A DNA stretch of 64,000 nt from Acidobacteriota bacterium (GTDB taxonomy: Bacteria; Acidobacteriota; Thermoanaerobaculia; Thermoanaerobaculales; Sulfomarinibacteraceae). The notes beneath the pieces are model-generated. The model had not been told where the DNA came from. It saw nothing but the letters and a program-made list of their open reading frames with translations, and made no database searches. The stretch is from contig JAJDNM010000010.1 of NCBI GenBank assembly GCA_022340665.1, positions 61,519-125,518 of the forward strand, read 5' to 3'. Of the stretch, positions 1 to 8,866 are shown piece by piece. The translations under genes and the position numbers were made by a program. The number at the start of each line of letters is the position of its first letter. Within the stretch, counting starts at the first letter, position 1.

Positions 1-200
1 ATCCTGACGTAACCGCCCAAGGGGACCAGGGAGATCCGATAATCCGTGCCTCCCCGTTCGAAGCCCCAAAGACGTTTTCCGAAACCGATCGAAAAAACTT
101 CGACCGGCGCTCCAAGAAGCCGGGCCATCGCGAAATGGCCGGCCTCGTGGATTGTAATCAATACTCCGATGACGAAAACGAATGCGGCAAGCGTCAGCAT
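1..200 (-). CDS. rseP: RseP-type site-2 zinc metalloprotease, N-terminal fragment
   Basis: This intramembrane protease cleaves anti-sigma factors or signal-peptide remnants inside the inner membrane. Only the first ~66 codons are present; the gene runs off the left edge. The translation begins [15 protein letters not shown], a first membrane helix, directly followed by the zinc motif HEAGH (HExxH), then [26 protein letters not shown], the membrane-reentrant loop typical of RseP/MmpA. The ATG at 200 overlaps the dxr stop by 7 bp (ATGCTGA), so it is translationally coupled as the last visible gene of the truA-uppS-cdsA-dxr-rseP run. The PDZ domain and second catalytic motif lie outside the window. 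Confidence 0.93.
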   Translation of the reverse strand, partial: MLTLAAFVFVIGVLITIHEAGHFAMARLLGAPVEVFSIGFGKRLWGFERGGTDYRISLVPLGGYVR

Positions 201-1381
201 CGATTCTCCGAACCAATCGCGGCTGGTTGATATTTCCGAAGTTCCTCTCTGGCGAGGTTTTTGGCTTCGGCGTCGGTGGCAATCGCCTGTTCGAGATGTG
301 TCAACGGGTGATTGCGAGGGACCCAACGATCGAGGGTTGCTTCCACGGTTTCTATGATGGCGGGGAACGGGCAATGTCCATTCAGAAACGACGCCACGGC
401 TGCCTCGTTGGCGGCGTTGAGCACGGCAGGCATCTCGCCGCCCGCACGCAGGGCGGATCGTGCAAGTCCGGGCGCAGGGAATTTCTTCGGGTCCAGTTTC
501 TCGAATGTCAGGGGAGAGATCTCGGCGAGGTCGAGCCCGGGCATACCTTTCGGTCCCCGTTCCGGCCAGGAGAGGGCATAGAGGATTGGAAATCGCATGT
601 CGCGCGGTGACAGCTGAGCGAGAATCGAACCATCAGCGAACTCCACCATCGAATGGGCGACGCTTTCAGGGTGGATTATTACGTCGATTCGATCTTCCGA
701 AGTTCCGAAGAAATGGTGCGCCTCGATGATTTCGAGCCCCTTGTTCATCATGGTTGCGGAGTCGACGGAGATCTTCCGACCCATCTGCCAGGTCGGATGA
801 GCCAAGGTGTCCGAAATCGTTGCCCGTGCCATTTCTTCTGATGACCAGGTCCGAAACGGGCCACCTGAAGCGGTCAGAACGAGGCGGTTCACTGACGCCG
901 TGCTGGTTGAACCGAGAGCCTGGTGGATGGCGACGTGCTCCGAATCGACCGGTAAGAGGTTGACATCCGCGCGCGTGCTCTCGGATTTGATGAGCTCGCC
1001 GGCCGCCACCATGGATTCCTTGTTGGCAAGCGCGATGTCCTTGCCCTGACGGATCGCCGCGACGGTTGGCATGAGCCCGACCGAACCGACGACTGCTGAG
1101 ACCAACATTTCGCTCGACTCGCAGCACGCGACTTCGAGAATCCCGTCACGTCCAGCGACACAGCGGGTATCGGCGAACTCCCGTCCGAGGGCTCGGGCGT
1201 CATCCTGACTGGCGACGGAAACCACCTCTGGCCGATGAATCTCGATCTGGCGACGCAGCAGATCGAGGTTTCGACCGGCGGCAAGTGCGACCACAGCGAA
1301 GCGGTCGGGACTGGCCTCCACCACTGCCAAGGTGGCGGTCCCGACGGATCCCGTGGACCCGAGGACAGCGATTTTTTTCAT
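194..1381 (-). CDS. dxr: 1-deoxy-D-xylulose 5-phosphate reductoisomerase
   Basis: Converts DXP to 2-C-methyl-D-erythritol 4-phosphate with NADPH, the committed step of the MEP isoprenoid pathway. About 395 aa, the normal length. [18 protein letters not shown] is the N-terminal Rossmann motif. [12 protein letters not shown], the metal-binding [14 protein letters not shown], the [18 protein letters not shown] segment and [12 protein letters not shown] follow in family order. An upstream in-frame start would add 13 residues, but the ATG at 1381 makes a 4-bp ATGA overlap with cdsA and puts the Rossmann motif at the usual place. Its product feeds UppS, encoded two genes upstream. Confidence 0.97.
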   Translation of the reverse strand: MKKIAVLGSTGSVGTATLAVVEASPDRFAVVALAAGRNLDLLRRQIEIHRPEVVSVASQDDARALGREFADTRCVAGRDGILEVACCESSEMLVSAVVGSVGLMPTVAAIRQGKDIALANKESMVAAGELIKSESTRADVNLLPVDSEHVAIHQALGSTSTASVNRLVLTASGGPFRTWSSEEMARATISDTLAHPTWQMGRKISVDSATMMNKGLEIIEAHHFFGTSEDRIDVIIHPESVAHSMVEFADGSILAQLSPRDMRFPILYALSWPERGPKGMPGLDLAEISPLTFEKLDPKKFPAPGLARSALRAGGEMPAVLNAANEAAVASFLNGHCPFPAIIETVEATLDRWVPRNHPLTHLEQAIATDAEAKNLAREELRKYQPAAIGSENRC

Positions 1382-2193
1382 GGAATGATGCCGGTCAATA
1401 GGAGGTATCCGAGGACCCACGGCGCCGAGAACAATAGGCTGTCGGTGCGGTCGAGAAAACCGCCGTGGCCTGGCAGCAAATTCGATGAGTCCTTGATCCC
1501 GCTGTCACGCTTGAACAGTGACTCGACGAGGTCGCCCAGCGGAGCTGTAATCGCGAGGATGGTTGCCAGGGCGGCGATATGGCCAGCACCCAATCCAAGG
1601 CCGAGAACAAAGGCCGCGGCGCCTGCCGCGATGTAGGTGGTGACAATGCTGCCGGCGAGGCCCTCGAACGTCTTGTTCGGACTGATCCGCGGTGACATTT
1701 TGTGACGACCGAAATTCTTTCCGATGTAGTAGGCGCCGGAGTCACCCACCCAGATGGTCACTAGGAAGAACAAGAGGAGCTTGGCCCCGCTGGGCTCCAC
1801 CGGCCATAGCCTCAACCACCCCAAACATGCTGCCGTTGCACCCAGGTAGAGGACCGCGAATGACTCGACGGCGATTCCGGCGAGGCTTCCACGAGGTGTT
1901 TCCGGATGGATCAACCGAGCGGTCGAGAGGATCAGCAATGTTGCCACGGTTGATGCGGCGAGGCCATCCGGGCCGCCGAGCCAGGACGCAACCAGAACGA
2001 CAACCAGTAAAACCAGGACAAGCCACCTGCCGATGATCAGGCCAGCCGCTCGCCCCAGCTTCAGATACTCATCACAAGCGAGAACCGTCGCCGCCGCGAG
2101 AATTGTCAGAAAACCCCAAGGAGGCAGCAGGAAGATCGTGGCGACCAGAATCGGAATCGCCGCCACTGCAACGAGCTCGCGTTTTGCTCGCAT
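1378..2193 (-). CDS. cdsA: Phosphatidate cytidylyltransferase (CDP-diglyceride synthase)
   Basis: Makes CDP-diacylglycerol from phosphatidic acid and CTP at the inner membrane, the branch point of phospholipid synthesis. At 271 aa it is a normal-length, highly hydrophobic protein with about seven to eight membrane segments. The C-terminal family signature is clear at about residues 222-252: SLFKRDSGIKDSSNLLPGHG followed by GFLDRTDS, with the conserved KRDSGIKD and HGGxxDRxD residues. A GGAGG Shine-Dalgarno precedes the ATG at 2193. It lies between uppS and dxr in the widely conserved uppS-cdsA-dxr-rseP order. Confidence 0.96.
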   Translation of the reverse strand: MRAKRELVAVAAIPILVATIFLLPPWGFLTILAAATVLACDEYLKLGRAAGLIIGRWLVLVLLVVVLVASWLGGPDGLAASTVATLLILSTARLIHPETPRGSLAGIAVESFAVLYLGATAACLGWLRLWPVEPSGAKLLLFFLVTIWVGDSGAYYIGKNFGRHKMSPRISPNKTFEGLAGSIVTTYIAAGAAAFVLGLGLGAGHIAALATILAITAPLGDLVESLFKRDSGIKDSSNLLPGHGGFLDRTDSLLFSAPWVLGYLLLTGIIP

Positions 2194-2243
2194 CGGTCAC
2201 CGTCCTCCATCGAGGCGTTGGGGAGAGCCCGCAAAGGTCCCCC

Positions 2244-3062
2244 TCACGAAGATTCCTCGGGCTCTGAAGCCGGGGTGAAGACGCCGCCGTCCGGGACGAG
2301 ACCGCCGAATCTTCGCTCCCTTTGTTGATATTCAAGCACCGCGGAGAGCAGGTCCCCCTTTCTGAAATCCGGCCACAGAACCGGGCAGAAGTAAATCTCC
2401 GCGTATGCAAGCTGCCAGAGGAGGAAATTCGAGATGCGTTGTTCGCCTGAGGTGCGAATCAGAAGGTCGGGGTCCGGACATCCGCTGGTGGCGAGTTGAG
2501 AGTTGATCCATTCATCATCGACGTCTTCCGCAGACAGGGCACCGGATGCGGCAGCTGACACGCCAGCTCGCACAACATCGGTCAGCTCCTGGCGCCCGGA
2601 GTAATTGAGTGCAATCTGGACCAGCGTCCCCGTGCAGTCCGCGGTGCCGTCGACAGCACGCTGCAGTTCCCGTTGAACGGACGGGTCGAGTTGATCAATC
2701 CGACCGATGGGCCGGAATCGGAGATTATTCGCACGCAAGTTGTCGAGCTCCCGGTTGACGTACTCCTTGAGGAGACGCATCAGGGTCAAAACTTCGTGTC
2801 GTGGTCGCTTCCAGTTCTCGGTCGAAAATGCGTAGAGCGTGATGACCTCGAGCCCGAGGCGCGCCGCGGTCTCTACGGTTTCCCGCACCGACGTGATGCC
2901 GGCCCGGTGTCCTTCGACGCGGGGCAGAGAACGAGCCTGGGCCCAACGCCCGTTGCCGTCCATGATGATCGCGACATGGCGGGGCATGCGATTGGGGTCG
3001 ATTCGCTCCAGGATCTCGCGTTCTGGGGTGCCGGTTTCGGCAATCTCTTCAAGCGGCTTCAT
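2244..3062 (-). CDS. uppS: Undecaprenyl diphosphate synthase (cis-prenyltransferase)
   Basis: Builds the C55 lipid carrier used for peptidoglycan and surface polysaccharides by adding isopentenyl diphosphate units in cis. The catalytic segment HVAIIMDGNGRWA is near residue 30, YAFSTENWKRP near 85, and the C-terminal DLLIRTSGEQRISNFLLWQL and YAEIYFCPVLWPDF blocks are complete. I chose the ATG at 3062 (272 aa). An in-frame ATG at 3095 would add 11 residues lacking family similarity, and neither start has a strong Shine-Dalgarno. It sits about 40 bp downstream of truA and 50 bp upstream of cdsA on the same strand. No frr gene precedes it, unlike in many genomes. Confidence 0.96.
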   Translation of the reverse strand: MKPLEEIAETGTPEREILERIDPNRMPRHVAIIMDGNGRWAQARSLPRVEGHRAGITSVRETVETAARLGLEVITLYAFSTENWKRPRHEVLTLMRLLKEYVNRELDNLRANNLRFRPIGRIDQLDPSVQRELQRAVDGTADCTGTLVQIALNYSGRQELTDVVRAGVSAAASGALSAEDVDDEWINSQLATSGCPDPDLLIRTSGEQRISNFLLWQLAYAEIYFCPVLWPDFRKGDLLSAVLEYQQRERRFGGLVPDGGVFTPASEPEESS

Positions 3063-3101
3063 CACAATGAACACCAGGGTTTTGGAGTCTACCATATGGT
3101 C

Positions 3102-3887
3102 TCAACGGGGGCTCTTGGATTGTCCCCTCGAAACGGCCGCACAGCTACGATAATAAACGTGTTCGAGACACAGGCCGTGGGATGGCGCGGTGCGGATAGC
3201 GGCCCCAGGTTCGGGGTGCTCGATGAGGCCTCGAAACTCGGCCAGGCTCCGATGCCCCCAGCCGACCTCAAGGAGGGCTCCAACCATCCGCCGTACCTGG
3301 TATCGCAGAAAGCCCTCACCGACGAAATCGAGATCGACACCGTCGCGACGGTCATGAATATCGACCCGGAACAGGGAACGGATGGTCGATTCCGACGCCG
3401 CGTCGGTGACCGTAAATGATGCCCAATCGTGGCGCCCTGCGAGGAGGCCCAGGGCATTTTCGAACGCATGCCGGTCGACGATCGGTTGTACAGCCGCCGC
3501 CCTTGGATGGCGCCACGGCAGCGTCGGTTGATGCCACCGCGCCCGGTACGAATAGAGTTTGCCGAGTGCGCTTTTTCTAGCATGGAAAGAGTCGCTCACC
3601 CGCCGACACGAGCGGATGCGGATCTCGCGACAAAGCCGCGCGTTGAGGCCGGCGACCAGCGCGTCCGGTGGAATTGGCCCAGGTGGATCGAGGTGAACCA
3701 CCTGACCTGCGGCGTGGACACCTGCGTCGGTCCGCCCGGCGGCTACGACCGGAATCTCGTGTCCGTGGAAGAGTTCGCCGAGAGCGCGTTCGAGGTCGCC
3801 TTGCACCGTCCTCTGGCCGGACTGTTTTTGCCATCCGTGGAACGCTCGTCCAAGATAGGCGACTTCGAGCTTCATTCGGCGAGACAT
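3102..3887 (-). CDS. truA: tRNA pseudouridine(38-40) synthase TruA
   Basis: Isomerises uridines 38-40 in the tRNA anticodon stem-loop. About 261 aa, typical. The catalytic aspartate is in AGRTDAGVHAAGQVVH, preceded by VAYLGRAFHGWQKQ, and the C-terminal FRYQVRRMVGALLEVGWG block is present. The ATG at 3887 (MSRRMKLEV) is preferred; 3875 (MKLEV) is possible. A longer reading to 3938 runs into the divergent gene's leader. First gene of the minus-strand run; only ~35 bp separate it from the divergent gene at 3923, so the two promoters must overlap one another or the 5' ends of the genes. Confidence 0.95.
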   Translation of the reverse strand: MSRRMKLEVAYLGRAFHGWQKQSGQRTVQGDLERALGELFHGHEIPVVAAGRTDAGVHAAGQVVHLDPPGPIPPDALVAGLNARLCREIRIRSCRRVSDSFHARKSALGKLYSYRARWHQPTLPWRHPRAAAVQPIVDRHAFENALGLLAGRHDWASFTVTDAASESTIRSLFRVDIHDRRDGVDLDFVGEGFLRYQVRRMVGALLEVGWGHRSLAEFRGLIEHPEPGAAIRTAPSHGLCLEHVYYRSCAAVSRGQSKSPR

Positions 3888-3922
3888 TGCAGCTATCCTC
3901 GCACGGAAAGGAGGCGCGGTTG

Positions 3923-4963
3923 ATGACGGTAGGCGCATTGGTCCTGATGGCCACTCTCAGCGGGGCAGCTTTGCCGACGGACGCCGTGCAGCATTTTCCT
4001 GGCGGATATTTCGAAACCAGGGTGTATGAGCGATTCCAGCGCAGCGTGCTCGCATCGTGGCCCGGTCCTTTCGAGCTATTGAGAATGTGGCGAGATACCG
4101 AGCTGTCCGAGAAGGAGCGAGTGGCTCTGCTCGTAGGGGGCGCCGCTTTTCACGATCCGGTGCTGATGCCTGCCTATCGGGAGGCACTGTCGTCGGACTC
4201 GCAGCTCCTGCGGCAGGCGGCCATCTACGGGTATCGAAATCTGATCGCCGATCGCCGGGTGTCGGTTGACATCACCATCGATGATCGAGTGGCGGAAGCG
4301 ATCGGAAGCGAGATACGCGGGATGCAGCGTATCCTCGAGAGGCATTCTTTGGTCGAGGTTTGGCTGCAGTCTTTGCTCGCGCACGAAGGCTTGGCGCTAC
4401 CCGGGTACGAAGGGATCAGGCTCAAACGTCCACCGACGGACTGTATGAATGCGGTCGACCGATTGGCCGACATAGGTGATCTCGACCTTCTGGTGACTGC
4501 CTTCGAGCTGTCTTCGGATACCTCAAACCAGATCGGGATGCTGGAAATCATTGATGGCCTGAGCCTGAGCAGGTTCATTTCCGTTCCCACCGGCGCCAAA
4601 CCCACCTGGGGCGTGGAGCGGTATGAAATCGGAATCGAATATTTTCGGACTGCAGTTGAGAACTGGCAGAATAAGGGCTGCAGAGTCGACGGCGAGGCAG
4701 TGCTTCGAAGGAACCTCCGATCGCTCGGAGCGGAGGTCGATGACCCGCTGTCGGCGGAGGCGTGTACGGTCTGGCTCGGTATTCTCCGGGGAGAGGTCCC
4801 GAAATGGTGGGCGACGGCGGCTCGGCGTCTCTACGCATGTGGCGGGCCGAAATACGAACTCTCCGCCTTGAACGCGAACTCCCAGGCAAACAGGGCGCGA
4901 CGTGACCGGCTTGTTTCGTGGTATCGAAGCGGGAAGAAGGGTCGCCCGTCGTCCCGGCGGTGA
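3923..4963 (+). CDS. Secreted or envelope protein of unknown function
   Basis: No family recognised. A near-perfect Shine-Dalgarno (AAAGGAGG, 3907-3914) sits 8 nt before the ATG at 3923, giving 346 aa. The N-terminus MTVGALVLMATLSGAALPTD looks like a short signal peptide without the usual basic residues. The rest seems largely alpha-helical with recurring helical pairs (for example LVGGAAFHDPVLMPAYREAL, then SDSQLLRQAAIYGYRNLIAD), reminiscent of HEAT-type repeats, but this is only an impression. There are four cysteines in the C-terminal half and a basic tail (SGKKGRPSSRR). It is followed after ~40 bp by the FHA-cyclase gene and may share a transcript with it. Confidence 0.8.
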   Translation: MTVGALVLMATLSGAALPTDAVQHFPGGYFETRVYERFQRSVLASWPGPFELLRMWRDTELSEKERVALLVGGAAFHDPVLMPAYREALSSDSQLLRQAAIYGYRNLIADRRVSVDITIDDRVAEAIGSEIRGMQRILERHSLVEVWLQSLLAHEGLALPGYEGIRLKRPPTDCMNAVDRLADIGDLDLLVTAFELSSDTSNQIGMLEIIDGLSLSRFISVPTGAKPTWGVERYEIGIEYFRTAVENWQNKGCRVDGEAVLRRNLRSLGAEVDDPLSAEACTVWLGILRGEVPKWWATAARRLYACGGPKYELSALNANSQANRARRDRLVSWYRSGKKGRPSSRR

Positions 4964-4989
4964 ATCCGGCCGCTTTGCAGCGACGTCTG

Positions 4990-4995
4990 TACAAT
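4990..4995 (+). promoter_or_regulatory. Candidate -10 box of a leaderless promoter for the FHA-cyclase gene
   Basis: TACAAT ends 8 nt before the ATG at 5004, and no Shine-Dalgarno lies between. The same spacing recurs upstream of ubiE, recN, the GT9 gene, the PIG-V-like gene, the SurA-like gene and rsmI. No convincing -35 was seen. Confidence 0.5.
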
Positions 4996-5003
4996 GCCCG
5001 AAA

Positions 5004-6581
5004 ATGATGGAGCTGGTGTACGAAATCGAAGGCGTGTCCTATCGAACTCCGGTCCGGGACCGGTTGACTCTTGGCCGTGCGAGCGACAATGACATTGTGC
5101 TCAGGGATTCCTCCGTTTCCAGGCATCATGCCCGCATCGAGATCAAGGGCCGTGTGTTCCATCTGATCGATCTCGATTCCACCAACGGAATCACGATCAA
5201 CGGAGACAGCGTCCCGTCCGGACCGTTTTTAGTCGGCGACGTGCTCGGCGTCGGGAACTTTGACATCAGTGTCAAAACGGCTGCCGCCGTCACCGATGCT
5301 CTGTCGTCGGAAACCTACATGCGACCCTTGTCGGAGTTCAATCAGGATTTTGGTCTCGAGGGACAGCCACAGAGGGTGTCGACGGAGATCGGAGCCCGGG
5401 AACGAGTTTTCGAGATCCTGGCCCAGGTCGCCAAGGTTCTCATCCAAGTCGAGGATCTCGATCCCGTGCTCGACAAGGTTATGGACCTGGTCTTCGAGCA
5501 GCTGCAGGTTGATCGCGGTTTCATTGTTCTGTTTGATGCGGACGGCAATCCGTGCCTCGAGCGCAACCGTGTGCGCGATGCAGAGATCAACGAACGCGCC
5601 GAGGTCCCCATCTCTCGGACAATCCTCGACACGGTATCGCAGCAGCAGGTCGCCATCCTTACCCATGACGCCCAAGCCGACCAACGTTTTGAAGCTGGGC
5701 GCAGTGTCAAGATCCACCAGATTCGTTCGGCGATGTGTGCGCCATTGTGGCATCGCGAGCGGGTCATCGGCGTGATCTATGTCGATTCGCCGCTTCGCGT
5801 CGGGTCCTTTTCGACTTCGGATCTCGATCTCCTCACGGCGCTTTCCAACTATGCTGCGGTTGCCATCGAACGTGCGCAACTGAACGAGCGAATCCGCAGG
5901 GAACGGCAGGCCCGAGATCGTCTCGAGCGTTACCACTCGCCGGCGGTTATCGAGGCCGTGCTTGCTGGTCCTGGAGACGGCGGGGCATCGGTGATGGCGC
6001 GAGAAACTTCGATTCTATTTGCCGACATCGTCGGCTTCACCACCCGGTGTGAGAACTTGGCGCCGACAGCCGTGGCCGCCTTTCTCAATCAGTTCTTTTC
6101 GCTTGCCGCCGACGTCATCTTCAAATATGGCGGTACCCTCGACAAGTTCATCGGTGACGCGGTGATGGCCTTTTTCGGAGCGCCGCTGCCGCAACAGAAT
6201 CACGCCGAAAGAGCCGTTCGCTCGGCAATAGAACTTCTGACGAATCTCGAAGGGTGGAACGCCGAGCGCATGGCAGCGGGGGAGGACCGCATCGACGTCC
6301 GCATCGCGGTCAATTCGGGCCCGGTAGTGGTGGGAGACATTGGATCGGCGCAACGAGTCGACTACACGGTCCTCGGCAACACTGTGAACGTGACCGCCAG
6401 GCTCGAGGAGCATGTTGCCAAACCCGGGAGTATCGTCCTCGGGGAGGCGACCCGCGAGGCGGTTGCCGACCTGTTTCCTACCGAACCTCTGGGGTCCGTC
6501 CAGCTCAAAGGTCTGAGTCGGAGGATCAACATCTTCCGTGTCGCGGTAGAGGACATCGATTCGACGGAGGTGACGGTTTGA
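5004..6581 (+). CDS. FHA-GAF-class III adenylate/guanylate cyclase
   Basis: Predicted cytosolic nucleotide cyclase with two sensory modules, about 525 aa. Domain order: FHA at ~15-100 (LGRASDNDIVLRDSSVSRHH, phosphothreonine-binding loop, then STNGITING); GAF at ~150-300; class III cyclase at ~330-510. The cyclase has both metal aspartates (FADIVGFTT and IGDAVMAFFG), the purine-contacting Lys in TLDKFIGD, and Asn and Arg in NTVNVTARLE. At the second purine-specifying position Thr (DYTVLGN) replaces Asp, as in the class IIIb cyclases that include bicarbonate-stimulated adenylate cyclases. A longer start at 4902 exists, but the FHA domain begins naturally after 5004/5007. It overlaps rdgB by 1 bp (TGATG). 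The FHA domain implies control by a Ser/Thr kinase, none of which is in the window. Confidence 0.93.
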   Translation: MMELVYEIEGVSYRTPVRDRLTLGRASDNDIVLRDSSVSRHHARIEIKGRVFHLIDLDSTNGITINGDSVPSGPFLVGDVLGVGNFDISVKTAAAVTDALSSETYMRPLSEFNQDFGLEGQPQRVSTEIGARERVFEILAQVAKVLIQVEDLDPVLDKVMDLVFEQLQVDRGFIVLFDADGNPCLERNRVRDAEINERAEVPISRTILDTVSQQQVAILTHDAQADQRFEAGRSVKIHQIRSAMCAPLWHRERVIGVIYVDSPLRVGSFSTSDLDLLTALSNYAAVAIERAQLNERIRRERQARDRLERYHSPAVIEAVLAGPGDGGASVMARETSILFADIVGFTTRCENLAPTAVAAFLNQFFSLAADVIFKYGGTLDKFIGDAVMAFFGAPLPQQNHAERAVRSAIELLTNLEGWNAERMAAGEDRIDVRIAVNSGPVVVGDIGSAQRVDYTVLGNTVNVTARLEEHVAKPGSIVLGEATREAVADLFPTEPLGSVQLKGLSRRINIFRVAVEDIDSTEVTV

Positions 6582-7135
6582 TGGGTTTTGACGATCTCGT
6601 ATTTGTCACCTCGAACCAGGGGAAGCTTCGCGAGGCGGAAGCCGTTCTCGGGCGACGGCTCCAGCATTGTCGGCTCGATCTGCCCGAACTTCAGACACTG
6701 GACCTCCAACAGGTCGTGCGGGGCAAGGCGAAGGCGGCGTGGGAGCTGCTGAAAAAACCAGTGCTGGTCGAGGACACCGCATTGGAGCTTGCGGGGCTCA
6801 GGGGATTCCCAGGGCCGTTGGTGAGATGGCTGCTCGTGAGCATCGGCCCGGCAGGCATCTGCCGGATAGTGGCTTGTTTTGAAGAACCCGCTGCAACTGC
6901 TCGTTGCCTGGTATGCGCGAACAACGGCACCGAAATGGTGTTCGGAGAAGGTGCTGTCGACGGATCGATCGCGACCGTCCCGCGTGGTGAAGGTGGCTTC
7001 GGCTGGGACACCACGTTTATTCCGTCCGGCGGGGGGGGCCTCACGTACGGCGAAATGAGCGAGGACGACAAGAACCTGATCTCGCACCGCCGCAAAGCCT
7101 TCGTGGCGCTCCGCGACGCCCTCGGTGACTTCTGA
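6581..7135 (+). CDS. rdgB: Non-canonical purine NTP pyrophosphatase (RdgB/HAM1)
   Basis: Hydrolyses ITP, dITP and XTP to the monophosphates and keeps deaminated purines out of nucleic acids. At 184 aa it is slightly short but complete: TSNQGKLREAEAVLG at the N-terminus, VEDTALELAGLRGFPG, FGEGAVDGSI, GFGWDTTFIPSG and the C-terminal SHRRKAF. The ATG at 6581 shares its A with the cyclase stop codon (TGATG), so the two genes are probably translationally coupled. An in-frame extension to 6254 only overlaps the cyclase and is not real. Confidence 0.95.
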   Translation: MGFDDLVFVTSNQGKLREAEAVLGRRLQHCRLDLPELQTLDLQQVVRGKAKAAWELLKKPVLVEDTALELAGLRGFPGPLVRWLLVSIGPAGICRIVACFEEPAATARCLVCANNGTEMVFGEGAVDGSIATVPRGEGGFGWDTTFIPSGGGGLTYGEMSEDDKNLISHRRKAFVALRDALGDF

Positions 7136-7203
7136 TGGTCTGCCGGTCAAGCTGAATCCGTGGACCCGAAACGGTCGCCCATCTCGGGCCACAACTGGCG
7201 TGC

Positions 7204-7209
7204 TAACCT
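7204..7209 (+). promoter_or_regulatory. Candidate -10 box for ubiE/menG
   Basis: TAACCT within GTGCTAACCT, ending 7 nt before the GTG at 7217. The same 10-mer GTGCTAACCT precedes the binding-protein gene at 46749, which supports its being a promoter element. It favours a leaderless start at 7217. Confidence 0.45.
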
Positions 7210-7216
7210 TCGCGCC

Positions 7217-7909
7217 GTGCGGCAGGAACTGCTCAGTAAACAGGGTCCCGAGATCAGCCGGATGTTCGGTCGGATCGCCCATCGATACGACCTTCTCAAC
7301 CGCGTGCTCTCACTCGGCCGAGACGTGAGCTGGCGGAAACTCGTGGCCCGGCGGCTGGCGACTGCTCGACCCGAGCGGATACTTGACGTGTGTACGGGTA
7401 CCGGAGACCTTGCCCTGGCAATTGACGGAGACGGCGTGATCGGAGCAGATTTCTGCCTCCCGATGCTCACGATCGCGAAGAGCAAAATCGCCACATCGGG
7501 ACGCGTTGTGCCACTCTGTGCGGCCGATGCTCTTCGCCTCCCGTTTGCAGATGCCTGTGTGGATGCTGTGACCGTGGCTTTCGGTATCAGGAACTTCGCC
7601 AACCTCGATGCCGGATTATCGGAGATGGCTCGTGTGCTCCGACCGGGGGGCATAATGCTGGTGCTCGAGTTCTCGCGTCCGACGGGGCGGTTGGCACCGC
7701 TCCTCGGGTGGTGGATACGGAACGTTCCACCGCGGGTCGGTCGCATCCTCTCGGGCGATGCCGAAGCCTATTCCTATCTTCCCGCTTCGGTGAGCACATT
7801 TCCCAAAGGCAGGGACCTGTGCCGGTCACTCGAAGCTGCCGGCCTCGGCGAAGTGGCGGTTCAAAGGTTGACCGGGGGTGTCGCTTCGTTATACCAGGGG
7901 AAGCGGTAG
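7217..7909 (+). CDS. ubiE: Demethylmenaquinone/ubiquinone methyltransferase
   Basis: SAM-dependent C-methylation in quinone synthesis. The SAM-binding motif is DVCTGTGDLALAID; IGADFCLPMLTIAKSK, VDAVTVAFGIRNFANLD and GGIMLVLEFSRP follow, and the C-terminal YSYLPASVSTFP block is typical of UbiE/MenG. Of the two starts, GTG 7217 gives about 230 aa and sits 7 nt after a TAACCT box; GTG 7160 would add 19 residues and also fit the family length. Whether the substrate is menaquinone or ubiquinone cannot be told from sequence; no other quinone gene is nearby. It precedes folD by 19 bp. Confidence 0.92.
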   Translation: MRQELLSKQGPEISRMFGRIAHRYDLLNRVLSLGRDVSWRKLVARRLATARPERILDVCTGTGDLALAIDGDGVIGADFCLPMLTIAKSKIATSGRVVPLCAADALRLPFADACVDAVTVAFGIRNFANLDAGLSEMARVLRPGGIMLVLEFSRPTGRLAPLLGWWIRNVPPRVGRILSGDAEAYSYLPASVSTFPKGRDLCRSLEAAGLGEVAVQRLTGGVASLYQGKR

Positions 7910-7928
7910 GAATGCAGGAGGTGGGTTG

Positions 7929-8855
7929 ATGGCAGACGCAGGGAACACACTCGACGGGTCGCGGATCGCGGCCGAAATTCGGGAGGACGTCAGTCAATCG
8001 GTTGCCGACCTCGCCGATCACGGCATCACCCCCCGCCTCGACGTCATCCTTGTCGGCGAGGATTCCGCATCCAAAGTTTACGTGGGATCGAAAGCCAGGA
8101 CCCTGTCGGCCCTGGGAATGATTTCCCATACGCACGGACTACCTGAAGACACTGTGCAGGCGGATCTGCAAGAACTGGTCGATCGCCTCAACGGCGATTC
8201 GGAGGTTGATGGAATCTTAATCCAGCTTCCCCTCCCTGCAGGCCTCGATACAGCGGCGATTCTGAGCAGGGTCGACCCGTCCAAGGACGTCGACGGATTC
8301 CACCCTGAGAACGTCGGTCTGCTGCAACAGGGCTCGCCACGCCTGGTTCCGTGTACTCCGGCTGGCGTCATGGAGATGCTCCGGCGCGAGGGAGTGGCCA
8401 TCGAAGGACGGCGTGCGGTCGTCGTCGGTCGCTCGGACATCGTCGGCAAGCCGATGGCCACGCTCCTGCTTCACGCCAACGCCACCGTGACGATATGTCA
8501 TTCGCGCACCCGCGACCTCGCGAATGTCACCAGGGATGCCGAAATCCTCGTTGCAGCAGTTGGAGTGCGATCGCTGATTGGCCCCGATCACGTTTCGGAT
8601 GGTGCGGTGGTGATCGACGTCGGGATGCATCGGGTGACCGACCGCGACACTGTCGAACGGCTCTTTCCGGGTAACGCGAAGAAAATGGCAGCATTCGAGA
8701 AACGGGGCTCGGTGCTGGCCGGTGACGTTGATTTCACCCGCGTCGCACCGAAGGCGAGTCGAATCACACCAGTTCCCGGCGGCGTAGGACCATTGACCAT
8801 CGCCATGCTGACGGCCAACACGGTCACCGCTGCGAAGCTCCGCCGGGGATTTTAA
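7929..8855 (+). CDS. folD: Methylenetetrahydrofolate dehydrogenase / methenyltetrahydrofolate cyclohydrolase
   Basis: Bifunctional enzyme interconverting methylene-, methenyl- and 10-formyl-tetrahydrofolate. 308 aa. VGEDSASKVYVGSKAR carries the catalytic Tyr and Lys; QLPLPAGLD, DVDGFHPENVG, PCTPAGVMEML, the NADP-binding GRSDIVGKPMATLLL and the closing PVPGGVGPLTIAML are all present. The ATG at 7929 has AGGAGGTG 6 nt upstream; an in-frame start at 7878 lies in the ubiE tail and lacks a ribosome site. Same strand as ubiE and probably cotranscribed. It converges with coaE, the two stop codons being only 11 bp apart. Confidence 0.97.
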   Translation: MADAGNTLDGSRIAAEIREDVSQSVADLADHGITPRLDVILVGEDSASKVYVGSKARTLSALGMISHTHGLPEDTVQADLQELVDRLNGDSEVDGILIQLPLPAGLDTAAILSRVDPSKDVDGFHPENVGLLQQGSPRLVPCTPAGVMEMLRREGVAIEGRRAVVVGRSDIVGKPMATLLLHANATVTICHSRTRDLANVTRDAEILVAAVGVRSLIGPDHVSDGAVVIDVGMHRVTDRDTVERLFPGNAKKMAAFEKRGSVLAGDVDFTRVAPKASRITPVPGGVGPLTIAMLTANTVTAAKLRRGF

Positions 8856-8866
8856 TCGGACCCCGT

